NCBI GenBank assembly: GCA_009780825.1 | Contig: WQZH01000004.1 | Span: forward strand, 78,255 to 142,254 | Source of the DNA: Desulfobulbus sp. | Lineage (GTDB): Bacteria > Desulfobacterota > Desulfobulbia > Desulfobulbales > Desulfobulbaceae | DNA: 64,000 bases | Reading direction: 5' to 3' | Shown: piece by piece, positions 44,196 through 53,949 of the stretch | Position numbering within the stretch: position 1 is the stretch's first letter | How the letters are laid out: each line of letters begins with the position of its first letter | Program-made: the position numbers and the translations under genes | Notes under the pieces: model-generated | Database searches by the model: none | What the model saw: only the letters and a program-made list of their open reading frames with translations | What the model was told of the DNA's origin: nothing

Positions 44196-44861
44196 CGGCC
44201 GCATCACGGCAGCCGCCCCTCCCTGCTGCAAGCATGGCCTGATCCAATATGACCAACGGGGGATCCGCATCAACCCGCCGCTCGGCCAGTCCTTTTCCCC
44301 CGTCTTCACCGCCTCTGGCGCATAGTCCCCAATTGGCGCAGAATACAGCGCACATAGCGCTCAACCAGCACCCCATTCTCTTACCTTTTGTTTTCATTCA
44401 AAAAAATGCATTCAAAATACTCCTATATTTTTTTCTTCCCTGCTCTGCTTCCGAAACCATGGAACGAGAGGAGGTTATGCGCTACAGGTGTCTGCAAGAT
44501 AAAAACAGAGCTTTATCGAGATTTAATGAGGAAAATGGAGATATGGGCGGATTGTTCTTTGTGGATATCTTGTTGGCAATTTTTTAACTTAAAACATAAT
44601 ATATTAGTTTAATTGCATATTTTTAAACTATCCGCAAAACGAACGTCGTTATTGAGGGTTATACGACTCTCCATCATGTAACGCCTTATTGCTCCGAAGA
44701 GTTCCATGCTGTTGTCAATCCCCCTCCTTGCCTCCCTATTTGCATCGCGAAATCACCGCAAACCGTTTTTGACCGGTTGCCGGATCTTCAGTAGATTGCC
44801 GCCATTCGATCGGCTGCCCGACTTCCGGGACCACTCTTGCGTCTCAAAGGAAACGTCTCTT
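44196..44861. other. AT-rich intergenic region upstream of the dnaA-like gene
   Basis: About 670 bp with no supported gene. The stretch 44,380-44,680 is markedly AT-rich compared with its neighbours and contains one DnaA-box-like 9-mer (TGTGGATAT at 44560-44568, one mismatch). An upstream in-frame extension of the dnaA-like gene from 44706 carries no homology. Replication-origin function is possible but weakly supported. Confidence 0.35.
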
Positions 44862-46181
44862 ATGATGTGGAATACGATCAAGAAATCCCTGCACAGCACC
44901 TTACCGGAAAGTGAATACGATCTGTGGATCAAACCGCTTGAGTGCCGGCATCAGGGGGGGCAACTGCTGGAACTTGCCGGACCGGACCGTTTTTTCTGCG
45001 CCTGGGTGGAAGATCACTACCTGCAACTCATCCGCAGCACGGCCCACGAGGTTGGAGGGGTCGTGGAAGTTCGCCTGACCGTCTGCGAAAGTCTGCCCCG
45101 TTCTTTTACCAGCGGCAAGGGCGGCCAATTCCTTCTGCCGGGCACCCTGCCGCCTCCGCGCCTGCACTCGCTGCACCCCGCCTTCACCTTCGAGCAGTTC
45201 ATGGTGGGCGAATCGAACCTGCTGGCCCAATCTGCCTGCAAAGCCTTGGCCGCCGGCGACTCCACCTTCGGCAACTGCCTGTTCATGAACAGCAGCACCG
45301 GTCTGGGCAAGAGCCACCTGACCCAGGCCGTGGTCCACCAGGTGTTGCGGACCGCGCCCGCCACCCGGGTGCAGTATCTGACCGCCCAGCAGTTTTCCGC
45401 CGAGATGGTGAGGAGTATCCGCAGCAACTCCATGGAGCAGTTTTCGAGAAAATTCATCAATAACTGCGAGATGCTGCTGGTCGAAGATGTCCACACCCTC
45501 CCCGGCAAGACCAAAACCCAGAATGAACTCAACACCGTCCTCGACTACCTGCTCAAATCAGGAACCAGGGTGATCCTGACCTCGGCCCTGGCGCCGAGTA
45601 AGCTGACGGGTATCGACAACGACTTCCTCAGCCGCATGACCTCGGGATTAGTCACCGGGATCACGTCGCCGGATTATGAAACCAGGGCCCGGATCATCCG
45701 CCATAAGATGCAGTTCCACGGCCTGGAAGCGGACGAGGACATGGTGGGATTCATGGCTGAACACCTGCACTCCGACATCCGCCGGATGGAGAGCGCCATC
45801 ATTGGCATCAAGGCCAAGTCTTGCCTACGAGGCGTCCCACCGGACCTGACCATGACGCGGGAGGTGGTTCTGGAGTTGGCAGGCGGAATCATGGAGGAGA
45901 TCACCGGCGAAGCCATCCGCGATCTCATCGGCTGCCAGTTCCGGATCAGTGCCGAAGAGTTGCGGTCGCGGTCGCGCAAACGCTCCATCGCCTTTCCCCG
46001 GCAGGTGGCCATGTATCTCACCCGCAAATTCACCGACTGGTCCCTGGCTGACATCGGCAGTCTCTACAACCGCGACCACTCCACGGTCCTGCATGCCATC
46101 AAATCCATCACCAGAGACATGGCGCAGCAGGATTCGGTCCGCCGGCAGGTGGAGATGCTCTGCGCCAAACTCAAGAAATAG
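44862..46181 (+). CDS. DnaA-like replication initiator protein (divergent)
   Basis: A 439-residue protein with DnaA domain order. Domain I includes MMWNTIKKSLHSTLPESEYD. The AAA+ core has a divergent P-loop, NSSTGLGKSHLTQAV, with Ser for the first Gly of GxxxxGK, and a Walker B reading LLVEDVHTL instead of IDDIQ. The sensor and Arg-finger region DFLSRMTSGL is kept. Domain IV has KRSIAFPRQVAMYLTRKFTD and RDHSTVLHAI, the DnaA-box contact signature, but lacks the Gly-Gly before RDH. It may be the sole DnaA or a paralogue; neither dnaN nor recF is next to it, which favours a paralogue. The start ATG 44862 has AAGGAAAC upstream. Confidence 0.85.
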   Translation: MMWNTIKKSLHSTLPESEYDLWIKPLECRHQGGQLLELAGPDRFFCAWVEDHYLQLIRSTAHEVGGVVEVRLTVCESLPRSFTSGKGGQFLLPGTLPPPRLHSLHPAFTFEQFMVGESNLLAQSACKALAAGDSTFGNCLFMNSSTGLGKSHLTQAVVHQVLRTAPATRVQYLTAQQFSAEMVRSIRSNSMEQFSRKFINNCEMLLVEDVHTLPGKTKTQNELNTVLDYLLKSGTRVILTSALAPSKLTGIDNDFLSRMTSGLVTGITSPDYETRARIIRHKMQFHGLEADEDMVGFMAEHLHSDIRRMESAIIGIKAKSCLRGVPPDLTMTREVVLELAGGIMEEITGEAIRDLIGCQFRISAEELRSRSRKRSIAFPRQVAMYLTRKFTDWSLADIGSLYNRDHSTVLHAIKSITRDMAQQDSVRRQVEMLCAKLKK

Positions 46182-46231
46182 TGCGGCGGCGGGCAAACCT
46201 GCCATCTTGCCGCTTCGCGCGGCTGCCCTGC

Positions 46232-47635
46232 TCAAAAATAGACGGGCTTAACCTCGGCAGCCATCTCCGTCGAGGCTTGGGCGCCGATCACGCCGGCAAT
46301 CCTCCGGGCCTCCTTAATCATATCGTTGATGCCGATGCCCTTCCAGCCAAAACCGCACAGATGCAGATCGGGGTGAGCGGCCTGTATCTCGCTGCGCCAG
46401 CGGAGCAACCCGGTGTATCCGGCCTCCAGCTGCGGAATGCCTGCCTTGGCCCGCAGCACGGCGGTATAGACAGGCGGCGGCAGCGTCATTAACCTGCCAA
46501 GATCGGCGCAGACCGCCTCAATCAACTGCTCGTCGGCCAGTTCCAGCCGTTCCGGATGCCGACGGCCGCCAACCAGCGCTTCGACCAATTGGCAGCCGGC
46601 TGGAGCGCGGCCGGGAAACATATGGGAGGAGAACAGCGCCCCAAGGGCGAAACGTTGCTCCCGCTCCGGGGCCAAATAGCCGAAACCGAAGGGAATCTGC
46701 GCCCGTTGGTCAAAACCGAGCAGCACCGAGAGGATACGGGCCTCGGGGATGACCGTCATCGGCGGCGGCATGGCCGGCAGGGCGGCGGCCATCAAAACCA
46801 GGCAGCGATTCACCGGCAGGGCCAAGACCAGATGGCGGCAGGTAATCTCTCTCCGGTCGGCGGTATGCACCCGCCACCCGTCCTGCTGCCGGGAAATACG
46901 TGCAACAGAGGCATCACAGGTAAGCATTCCCGCATCCTGCAGCCCTGCGGCCAGCCGCCTGGGCAGCACGGCCATGCCGTCCTTGAAACTGGTCATGGCC
47001 GGCAGTCCCTTTTTTCCCCGCCCCTCCTTCCCCGCAGACCGCATCCTGCCGACCGCGCCCCGGATCACCGAACCATGTGAGCGCTCCAATTCCCGCACCC
47101 CCGGCATCACCGCGTCGATGACCAGCCGTTCGATATCGCCGGCATAGGTGCCGGTGAAGACCGCATCGGCAAAGGGCAACAGCGCGGAGCCGAAACGATG
47201 AGCCACCCATTGCGCCACTGCGGGCTCGCCCGGCAGCGGCTTTTGCCACAACTCGCCCAGGACCCGCAGTTTGGCAGACCAGGGGATCAACGGCTGGCGC
47301 AGGATCGCCAGCGGTTTTTGCGGGATACACTGCAGCCGGCCGTCCAGGCAGACATAGCGGACAAAGGTGGCCAAAGGCGCGACGGTAGCTTCTGCTTCCA
47401 GGCCGGCCAGACGGATCAGTTCGCGGCTTTCGGCGCAGTTGTCGAGGAATCCGTGCGGCCCCCATTCGGCCAAGTAGCCGGATCCATGGAAGGTGGCAAT
47501 GGCGCCTCCCGGCTCGGCCGCCTGTTCCAGCACCAGGGGCCGCATCTCCGGCCTCAAGGCGCGGACAAAGGTGGCCACGCTCAGGCCGGAGATGCCGCCG
47601 CCCACGATGCCGATGTCACAGCTTGATGATTGCAT
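46232..47635 (-). CDS. hemG: Protoporphyrinogen oxidase (FAD-dependent, HemG/HemY type)
   Basis: A 467-residue flavoprotein. The dinucleotide-binding motif GIVGGGISGLSVATFVRAL lies at residues 9-27, EQAAEPGGAIATFHGSGYLA follows, and the C-terminal HLCGFGWKGIGINDMIKEAR holds the second FAD contact. It oxidises protoporphyrinogen IX to protoporphyrin IX in haem synthesis; in anaerobes the acceptor may be other than oxygen. It is divergent from htpG and convergent with the dnaA-like gene. Related amine-oxidase-family enzymes are the alternative. Confidence 0.88.
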   Translation of the reverse strand: MQSSSCDIGIVGGGISGLSVATFVRALRPEMRPLVLEQAAEPGGAIATFHGSGYLAEWGPHGFLDNCAESRELIRLAGLEAEATVAPLATFVRYVCLDGRLQCIPQKPLAILRQPLIPWSAKLRVLGELWQKPLPGEPAVAQWVAHRFGSALLPFADAVFTGTYAGDIERLVIDAVMPGVRELERSHGSVIRGAVGRMRSAGKEGRGKKGLPAMTSFKDGMAVLPRRLAAGLQDAGMLTCDASVARISRQQDGWRVHTADRREITCRHLVLALPVNRCLVLMAAALPAMPPPMTVIPEARILSVLLGFDQRAQIPFGFGYLAPEREQRFALGALFSSHMFPGRAPAGCQLVEALVGGRRHPERLELADEQLIEAVCADLGRLMTLPPPVYTAVLRAKAGIPQLEAGYTGLLRWRSEIQAAHPDLHLCGFGWKGIGINDMIKEARRIAGVIGAQASTEMAAEVKPVYF

Positions 47636-47684
47636 AGCATATATTCGAATGTTGTCGGCCGGTTGCGGCCTGTTGGCAGTTATC

Positions 47685-47712
47685 TTGACAGTCGGTTATT
47701 CGTGCTTACCAT
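47685..47712 (+). promoter_or_regulatory. Sigma70-like promoter upstream of htpG
   Basis: A perfect TTGACA (47685-47690) and TACCAT (47707-47712) with 16-nt spacing lie 107 bp before the htpG ATG in the hemG-htpG divergent spacer. Confidence 0.45.
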
Positions 47713-47818
47713 GTTGCCCGGAGAAAGGAAAGGCCCTTTATCCCCTTGGTATCTCCGGAAAATATGTCATTCCGGTCCACACAACAACTCCCTTGCACGC
47801 ACGGAGAGGAACAGCCCC

Positions 47819-49711
47819 ATGACAGCAACACAGGTTGAAACCAAGCAATTTCAGGCTGAGACCAGAAAAGTCCTTGATATCGTGATTAACTCGCTCTACA
47901 CCGAGCGCGACATCTTTGTCCGCGAACTGGTTTCCAATGCCGCCGACGCCTTGGAGAAATTCCGGCACCAGAGCCTGATCGAAAAGATCGAGTTCGACAG
48001 CCATGTTCCCTTGGAAATCACCATCGACGGCGATGACAAAAAACACATCCTCACCATCACCGATACCGGCATCGGCATGACCCGGGAAGAATTGGAAACC
48101 AACCTGGGGACCATCGCCCATTCGGGATCACAGCATTTCTTCGAGCAACTGGCCGAGGCCGCCAAAAAAGACGTCAACCTGATCGGCCAGTTCGGAGTTG
48201 GCTTCTATTCGGTGTTCATGGCCGCGAAAACGGTTCGGGTGCAGACCCGTTCCTGGGACGGTTCCGAGGGCTGGGAGTGGAGTTCGGACGGGGGCGGCAC
48301 CTATACCATCGGCCCCTGCTCCGGCCTGCACCGTGGCACCAGGATCATCATCGAACTGAAGGACGATGCCCACACCTATGCCTCCAAGTTCACCCTTGAG
48401 CGGATCATCCAGCAATATTCCACCTTTGTTCCCTTTCCGGTCAAGGTGGAGGGGAAAAAAGTCAATACGATTCAGGCCATTTGGGCCAGGTCCAAGTCGG
48501 AGATCACCGACGACGAGTATACCGAGTTCTACAAATTCATCGGCAACGCGGTGGATGAACCGCTCTACCGGCTCCATTTCTCCGCAGATGCGCCCCTGGC
48601 GATCAATGCCCTGCTCTACGTGCCCAGGGAAAATTTCGAGGTGCTGGGCATGGGCCGTATGCAGCCCGGCGTCAACCTCTATTGCCAAAAAGTGCTCATC
48701 GACCAGCACAGCGAGAATATCCTGCCCGAGTGGCTCCGTTTTTTGAAAGGCGTGGTCGACTCCGAAGACCTGCCGCTCAATATCTCCCGTCAGGCGCTCC
48801 AGGACAATGCCCTGGTGTCCAAACTGCGCAAGGTGCTGACCAAGCGGGTCATTAAGTTCCTGGCCGAGGAAGCAGGGCGCGATGCCGATACCTACCGCGA
48901 CTTCTGGAAAACCTTCGGCATTTTCATCAAAGAGGGCGTGACCTCGGATTTCGAGCACCGGACAGAGCTGGCCAAGCTGCTCCGCTTCGAATCCTCGGCC
49001 AGCGAGCCAGGCGCCATGATCTCGCTGGATGACTATGTCGGCCGGATGCAGGAAAACCAGGATAAGATCTACTACATCAACGGCGCGAGCCGAGCCGCGG
49101 TGGAATATGGCCCCTATGTGGAACTGTTCAAAAAGCGCGGCATCGAGATCTTCTACACCTTGGAGGCGATCGACGATTTTGTCCTCAACCATCTGGGCGA
49201 GTACAACGGCAAAAAGCTGGTATCCGCCGACCGGGCCGACCTGAGCCTGCCCGAATCCGCAGCGGGTGCGGACGAAGCTGACAGCAAAAAATCTGCCGAA
49301 CCACTGGCAGCCGCCGTGCTGACCTCGCTCTGCCGCTGGATGAAGGAGGTGCTCGGTGACCGCGTCCAGGATGTGAAGGTCTCCGGTCGCCTGGTGGACA
49401 GTCCGGCGATGATCGTCAACGTCGACGGCTACATGACCTCCTCAATGGAACGGATTCTCAAGGCCGCCGGCCAGAACGAAGCCTTCGGCATGGGATCGAA
49501 AAAAGACATGGAAATCAACGGCGCGAGCCCCTTGATCAAAAAACTTGCGGGCTTACGGGAAAGTGAAGTCGAATTTGCGCAGGATGTGGTCGAGCAATTG
49601 TACGACAATGCCATGATCCAGGCCGGGCTGTTGATCGATCCCATGGTGATGGTCCGGCGGAATTATCGCATCTTGGAACGGGCTGCCGGCGGGCCGCCGG
49701 ATGGCGCCTGA
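47819..49711 (+). CDS. htpG: Molecular chaperone HtpG (Hsp90)
   Basis: A 630-residue Hsp90. The GHKL ATP site shows FVRELVSNAADALEKFR with the catalytic Glu and Asn, ITDTGIGMTREEL, and LIGQFGVGFYSVFMAAKTV. The middle domain contains PLNISRQALQDN with the catalytic-loop Arg, and the C-terminal domain ends with a dimerisation region. It folds and protects client proteins with ATP. The ATG at 47819 has GGAGAGG upstream; the frame is open from 47630 without homology. A strong hairpin terminator follows. Confidence 0.97.
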   Translation: MTATQVETKQFQAETRKVLDIVINSLYTERDIFVRELVSNAADALEKFRHQSLIEKIEFDSHVPLEITIDGDDKKHILTITDTGIGMTREELETNLGTIAHSGSQHFFEQLAEAAKKDVNLIGQFGVGFYSVFMAAKTVRVQTRSWDGSEGWEWSSDGGGTYTIGPCSGLHRGTRIIIELKDDAHTYASKFTLERIIQQYSTFVPFPVKVEGKKVNTIQAIWARSKSEITDDEYTEFYKFIGNAVDEPLYRLHFSADAPLAINALLYVPRENFEVLGMGRMQPGVNLYCQKVLIDQHSENILPEWLRFLKGVVDSEDLPLNISRQALQDNALVSKLRKVLTKRVIKFLAEEAGRDADTYRDFWKTFGIFIKEGVTSDFEHRTELAKLLRFESSASEPGAMISLDDYVGRMQENQDKIYYINGASRAAVEYGPYVELFKKRGIEIFYTLEAIDDFVLNHLGEYNGKKLVSADRADLSLPESAAGADEADSKKSAEPLAAAVLTSLCRWMKEVLGDRVQDVKVSGRLVDSPAMIVNVDGYMTSSMERILKAAGQNEAFGMGSKKDMEINGASPLIKKLAGLRESEVEFAQDVVEQLYDNAMIQAGLLIDPMVMVRRNYRILERAAGGPPDGA

Positions 49712-49795
49712 CCCGCCGCGCCGCCCTGGTGACGGCTCAGACGCCTAAGACGTCGGTTTTTTGTTCATTTCTCTAAAGACCAGTATCTGAACTTG

Positions 49796-49835
49796 AAAAA
49801 AGGTTGTGTTCACGATATATGAACACAACCTTTTT
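49796..49835 (+). terminator. Strong hairpin terminator after htpG
   Basis: GGTTGTGTTCA (49802-49812) and TGAACACAACC (49820-49830) form a perfect 11-bp stem with a 7-nt loop, flanked by A6 and T5 tracts, so it can work in both directions. It lies 85 bp after htpG and only 34 bp before the lipoprotein ATG. Confidence 0.85.
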
Positions 49836-49868
49836 CTATTTGTTCGGAGTGTTCCTGGAGGAAACCCG

Positions 49869-50249
49869 ATGCGCCACCCTCTGTTTGTGCTTGTGTGCAC
49901 ACTTATGCTGCTTGGCGGCTGCCAATCCAAGCAAGTCCGCCATCTTGCCTCCGACGCGGCCCTCATCAAGCCGGGGCAGACGACGGTCAAGGAGATGCAG
50001 AAATACCTTGGCGACCCCGACGGCCGACGGGAAGTGGCCCCCGGGGTCAATGAATACGTCTATCACGAAGAACGGCCGGGCCTTTTCGGCGCCATGCCGG
50101 TTCTCGGTTCCATGACCGGACCATCCGGCTACGAGATGATCGTGATCACCGCCAGCAACGATGTCGTCACCGGTTGCGAATTCCGCAATTTCAGCCTGAC
50201 GGACCGCTCATGGAGAGATGATTTCACCTGGGATCAAGAGATCAAGTGA
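49869..50249 (+). CDS. Small lipoprotein, SmpA/BamE-like
   Basis: A 126-residue protein with a lipoprotein signal, RHPLFVLVCTLMLLGGCQSK; the lipobox LGGC puts the modified Cys at residue 18. The mature part ASDAALIKPGQTTVKEMQKY, then LGDPDGRREVAPG, resembles the SmpA/OmlA fold in which a PGxTxxEVxxxLGxP pattern is typical. BamE members belong to the outer-membrane assembly complex, but assignment to BamE is not proved. The ATG at 49869 has GGAGG upstream. Its stop overlaps the pcm start (GTGA). Confidence 0.75.
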   Translation: MRHPLFVLVCTLMLLGGCQSKQVRHLASDAALIKPGQTTVKEMQKYLGDPDGRREVAPGVNEYVYHEERPGLFGAMPVLGSMTGPSGYEMIVITASNDVVTGCEFRNFSLTDRSWRDDFTWDQEIK

Positions 50250-50908
50250 CTTCGCCCTCGACTTTTGACATCAACCGGGAGCGAATGATCGAAGAGCAGC
50301 TGGTGCCTCGTGGCATCACCGAGCTGCGGGTGCTGGAGGCCATGCGGACCGTTCCCCGTCACCTGTTCGTTGAAGATGCCATCCAAGCGCATGCCTACGG
50401 TGATTTTCCTCTGCCTATCGGCAACGGACAGACCATTTCCCAGCCCTATATCGTGGCCCTCATGACCCAGGCTCTCCACCTCACCGGTTCTGAAAAGGTA
50501 CTGGAGATCGGGACCGGATCAGGCTATCATGCGGCGATTCTCTCGCGCCTGTGTCAAAAAGTCTACACGGTGGAACGGCTTGACGCCTTGGTCGGCCGCG
50601 CCAGGAAGGTCTTTGACCGGCTCCGTTATTACAACATTGTTTCACGTATCGACGACGGCACTGTCGGCTGGCCGGCGGAAGCCCCGTTTGACAGCATCAT
50701 CGTCACTGCCGGCGGTCCCAAGATCCCCAAGCCGCTCATTGCCCAACTGGCCGATCCCGGTCGTCTGGTCATGCCGGTCGGCGGCCAGGACGTGCAGGAA
50801 CTGCAGGTTGTGGACAAACAGGACAGCAACATCACGGTAACCACCATCGAACAAGTCCGCTTCGTCGATCTGATCGGTGCCCACGACGGCAGACCCAGGC
50901 CGGATTGA
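50246..50908 (+). CDS. pcm: Protein-L-isoaspartate O-methyltransferase
   Basis: A 220-residue SAM-dependent methyltransferase. RHLFVEDAIQAHAYGDFPLPIG is the substrate region, GNGQTISQPYIVALMTQAL is the PCMT signature, and VLEIGTGSGYHAAILSRL binds SAM. It repairs isoaspartyl residues in aged proteins. Start is GTG at 50246, overlapping the lipoprotein stop. It is followed by the secretion ATPase gene after 139 bp. Confidence 0.95.
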   Translation: MTSPSTFDINRERMIEEQLVPRGITELRVLEAMRTVPRHLFVEDAIQAHAYGDFPLPIGNGQTISQPYIVALMTQALHLTGSEKVLEIGTGSGYHAAILSRLCQKVYTVERLDALVGRARKVFDRLRYYNIVSRIDDGTVGWPAEAPFDSIIVTAGGPKIPKPLIAQLADPGRLVMPVGGQDVQELQVVDKQDSNITVTTIEQVRFVDLIGAHDGRPRPD

Positions 50909-51047
50909 TCCTGCAGGCGCTTTGTTGCGCCTGCGGGATTGCCTGTTTGCCATCGGCACACACATCGCACACCCTTAAGTCTCTCCGTCCTGGTGGGAGC
51001 CAGCAGGTTGCTGCGACCTCGTTTCCCCATATCTTCCACCGGCGCCC

Positions 51048-52877
51048 ATGTCATTTCTCAATAGCGATGCCTTGCTGGATGTACTTGTCAAAGCACGTTT
51101 GCTTTCCCCTGAGCAGCGGCAATTGATCCTCCTGCAGAAAAGCCGGCAACGGCAGAAGCTGCTCAAACAGCACGGCGGCCGGCGGCACGATGACGCTGCC
51201 AGGCTGGACAAGGGCTACCCCGACCTGGTGGACATCATCGTCTCGCTCGAGTTGGAGAGCGCCGGGCCGGCTCCCGGGCCGTTGACCGAAGAAAAGATCA
51301 TGCGGGCTGTCGGCCATGTGCTCAGAATTCCCTTCAAGAAACTCGATCCCCTTGAACTGGACATGGACACCGTCACCAAGACAATCCCCAGGTCCTTTGC
51401 CGTCAACCATCTGCTCCTGCCCGTGGGGCTGAACAACGGCATCCTCGATGTGGTCACGTACCACCCCGATGTCCAGTCAATACTTGAGGATATAGAGCGG
51501 GTTAACCAGGTCAAAATCCGGCAGCTTCTGTCGACCCGGACTGACATCAAAAAAATCCTGGCCGAATTTTTCGGTTTTCAGCATTCGATCACGGCGGCCG
51601 AGTCCCAGTTCGTCAGCAGCACCTCTTCCGCCACCATCGACATCGGCAACCTCGAACAGTATGTGCGCCTGTCTTCGACCAAAGAGCTGAGCTCCACGGA
51701 TCAGCACATCAAGGCGGCCGTCAATCATCTGTTCAGTTATGCCCTGGAGCAACGGGCCAGCGACATCCACATCGAGCCCAAACGGGACAGTTGTCTGGTC
51801 CGGTTCCGCATCGATGGAGTGCTGCACACCATCTACAAACTGCCCAAGGCCGTGCATGCGGCCATCGTTTCCCGGATCAAAAGCCTGGCCCGGATGGACA
51901 TTGCCGAGAAACGGCGCCCCCAGGACGGCCGCATCAAAATCGGCCGTCGCGAAGAGGACAGCGAGGCGGAACTCCGCATCTCCACCATCCCGGTTGCCTT
52001 TGGCGAGAAGGTGGTCATGCGTATCCTCGACCCCGAGGTCATCTTCCAGGACCTGGACCATCTCGGCTTCTCCCGGCGGGACCGGATCGTCTTCAACGGG
52101 TTCATGGCCGCCGCGCACGGTATCGTTCTGATCACCGGACCGACCGGCAGCGGCAAATCGACTACCCTCTACTCCCTCCTCAAACAGATTGCTTCGCCGG
52201 AAAAAAACATCGTCACCGTCGAGGACCCGGTGGAAATGGTCCACGAGGACTTCAACCAGATCGCGGTGCAATCACAGATCGACGTCACTTTCTCTACGAT
52301 CCTGCGCAACATCCTGCGGCAAGATCCGGACGTGATCATGATCGGCGAGATCCGCGATCTGGAAACCGCCACCCATGCCGTTCAGGCAGCGCTGACCGGG
52401 CACCTGGTGTTTTCCACTCTCCATACCAACGATGCGGTCTCGACTATCGTCCGCCTGCAAGACCTGGGACTCGAACCTTTCCTCATCGCCTCAACCATGC
52501 TCGGCGCCCTGGCGCAACGGCTGGTGCGGCGTAACTGCCCTCATTGTATCGAAACCTACACGGTCGATGGCGCGAGCCTGCGCAAACTTGGCTTCCCGAC
52601 TGGCAGCCACGACTCTCTGGAATTGAAGAAGGGCAAAGGGTGTCTCCACTGCCGCAACACCGGCTACCTGGGACGGTTGGGCATCTTCGAGGTGTTCCCC
52701 ATGTCGGAGCAGCTGAAAAAACTGATTGCCGCCAAAGCCAACGGCTCGGAATTGCGGCAGGTGGCCATCCGGGAAGGCATGACTACCTTGCGCGAGGATG
52801 CCTGGCGCAAGGTTCTGTCCGGTCTGACCACAGTGGAAGAGGTTCTGCGGGTGACCGGAGAAACGGAGGGCGGTTGA
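51048..52877 (+). CDS. Type II secretion/type IV pilus assembly ATPase (GspE/PilB family)
   Basis: A 609-residue ATPase. The N-terminal GspE-N domain (about residues 80-170) is followed by the ATPase core, with Walker A ITGPTGSGKSTTLYSLLKQI, the Asp box IVTVEDPVEMVHEDFNQIAV, Walker B DPDVIMIGEIRDLETA, and the His box FSTLHTNDAVSTI. The tetracysteine zinc motif is CPHC and CLHC near residues 490-540. It powers pseudopilus or pilus assembly. No other gsp or pil gene is adjacent, so the machine cannot be named. Cytoplasmic, membrane-associated. Confidence 0.92.
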   Translation: MSFLNSDALLDVLVKARLLSPEQRQLILLQKSRQRQKLLKQHGGRRHDDAARLDKGYPDLVDIIVSLELESAGPAPGPLTEEKIMRAVGHVLRIPFKKLDPLELDMDTVTKTIPRSFAVNHLLLPVGLNNGILDVVTYHPDVQSILEDIERVNQVKIRQLLSTRTDIKKILAEFFGFQHSITAAESQFVSSTSSATIDIGNLEQYVRLSSTKELSSTDQHIKAAVNHLFSYALEQRASDIHIEPKRDSCLVRFRIDGVLHTIYKLPKAVHAAIVSRIKSLARMDIAEKRRPQDGRIKIGRREEDSEAELRISTIPVAFGEKVVMRILDPEVIFQDLDHLGFSRRDRIVFNGFMAAAHGIVLITGPTGSGKSTTLYSLLKQIASPEKNIVTVEDPVEMVHEDFNQIAVQSQIDVTFSTILRNILRQDPDVIMIGEIRDLETATHAVQAALTGHLVFSTLHTNDAVSTIVRLQDLGLEPFLIASTMLGALAQRLVRRNCPHCIETYTVDGASLRKLGFPTGSHDSLELKKGKGCLHCRNTGYLGRLGIFEVFPMSEQLKKLIAAKANGSELRQVAIREGMTTLREDAWRKVLSGLTTVEEVLRVTGETEGG

Positions 52878-52951
52878 TTTTTTCCTGGCGTTCCGATCGG
52901 CAGACCCTATAGTGTGGCGGCAGACCAGGAACAAGGAGCGACCAGCAGGAT

Positions 52952-53407
52952 ATGGGACAGAAAATCGTCAGCAAAAACAAGAAAGCTTTTCACGATTACC
53001 ACATTGAGCAGACCCTTGAGGCCGGCATGGTGCTCACGGGACCGGAAGTCAAGTCGCTGCGCGCTGGCAAGGTGAATCTGCGCGACGGTTACGCGCAACT
53101 CAAGGACGGCGAGGTTTTTTTGCACAATGTCCACATTTCGCCGTACTCTTACGCCACCCATGTCGACCAGGACCCGCTCAGGGTGCGAAAGCTGTTGCTG
53201 CACCGGCGCGAAATCCGCAAACTCATCGGCAAGCTCCATGAGAAAGGCATTGCATTGATCCCGCTCAAGATTTATTTTATCGAGAGTGGCAAGGCCAAGG
53301 TGGAACTGGCTCTGGCTCGCGGCAAAAAACTCTACGACAAACGGGCGGCACTCAAGGAACGGGAATCAAATCGTGAGATGGAGCGCTCCTTGCGTCATGA
53401 CGATTGA
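52952..53407 (+). CDS. smpB: SsrA-binding protein SmpB
   Basis: A 151-residue protein with the SmpB core: [20 protein letters not shown] at the start, [20 protein letters not shown], and [20 protein letters not shown], with the basic tail ending RSLRHDD. It binds tmRNA and acts in trans-translation. The ATG at 52952 has AGCAGGA upstream. The tmRNA gene follows 47 bp later, a common arrangement. Confidence 0.97.
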   Translation: MGQKIVSKNKKAFHDYHIEQTLEAGMVLTGPEVKSLRAGKVNLRDGYAQLKDGEVFLHNVHISPYSYATHVDQDPLRVRKLLLHRREIRKLIGKLHEKGIALIPLKIYFIESGKAKVELALARGKKLYDKRAALKERESNREMERSLRHDD

Positions 53408-53454
53408 TTCGGGCGCGCCTGCCGACCATACACAATACAACTAAGCACACAGAT

Positions 53455-53812
53455 GGGGGCGAAACGGATTCGACGGGGATATTGAAGCTTGATGTTGCAT
53501 GCCGAGTTTCTGTCAGCTCGTAAAAATGGCGGAATTAAATATAATCGCAGACGATTATAACTACGCACTGGCAGCTTAACCTGCCATGCCGTTCCACCGG
53601 TTTTCGCCTGTAAGACCGGATTCGGAGCGTCGACTCCACAGGCTGGTTATCCGTGCATACCTGAGGCACGGATAACGAGATATTTCAGGCTGGCATCCGA
53701 CTATCCCTGTTCCGGGTGAGACGCGGATGCGAGACCCAATCCCGGAACTATGCATGTAGAGACATGAGGGGAGAATTTTCGGACCCGGGTTCAACTCCCG
53801 GCGCCTCCACCA
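53455..53812 (+). ncRNA. ssrA: Transfer-messenger RNA
   Basis: The 5' end GGGGGCGAAACGGATTCGAC (53455-53474) is the canonical tmRNA start, and the 3' end GTTCAACTCCCGGCGCCTCC plus ACCA forms the T arm and acceptor; the first 7 nt pair with the 7 nt before the discriminator. The tag-coding frame resumes at GCA (53547) and reads A-D-D-Y-N-Y-A-L-A-A before TAA at 53577-53579, the last residues marking proteins for degradation. About 358 nt. The 3' end borders an integrase gene and is the likely attachment site of the island to the right. Confidence 0.95.
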
Positions 53813-53949
53813 CAAGATAATCCAACATAGTTTTTTGCAGTCCAGAAACGGCCGGAAATTCCGAGAGAAATCGAGGATTTCGGCCTTTTTTGTGTCCTAT
53901 GCAGTCTTCTTTCATTCGTTGACATCTGGCCTTTTGTGGGGGTAGGATT

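Noticed and set aside
44560..44568. Chromosomal origin based on DnaA boxes
   Set aside because: Only one near-match box was found, and dnaN, recF or gyrB are not adjacent; the AT-rich region alone does not support oriC.
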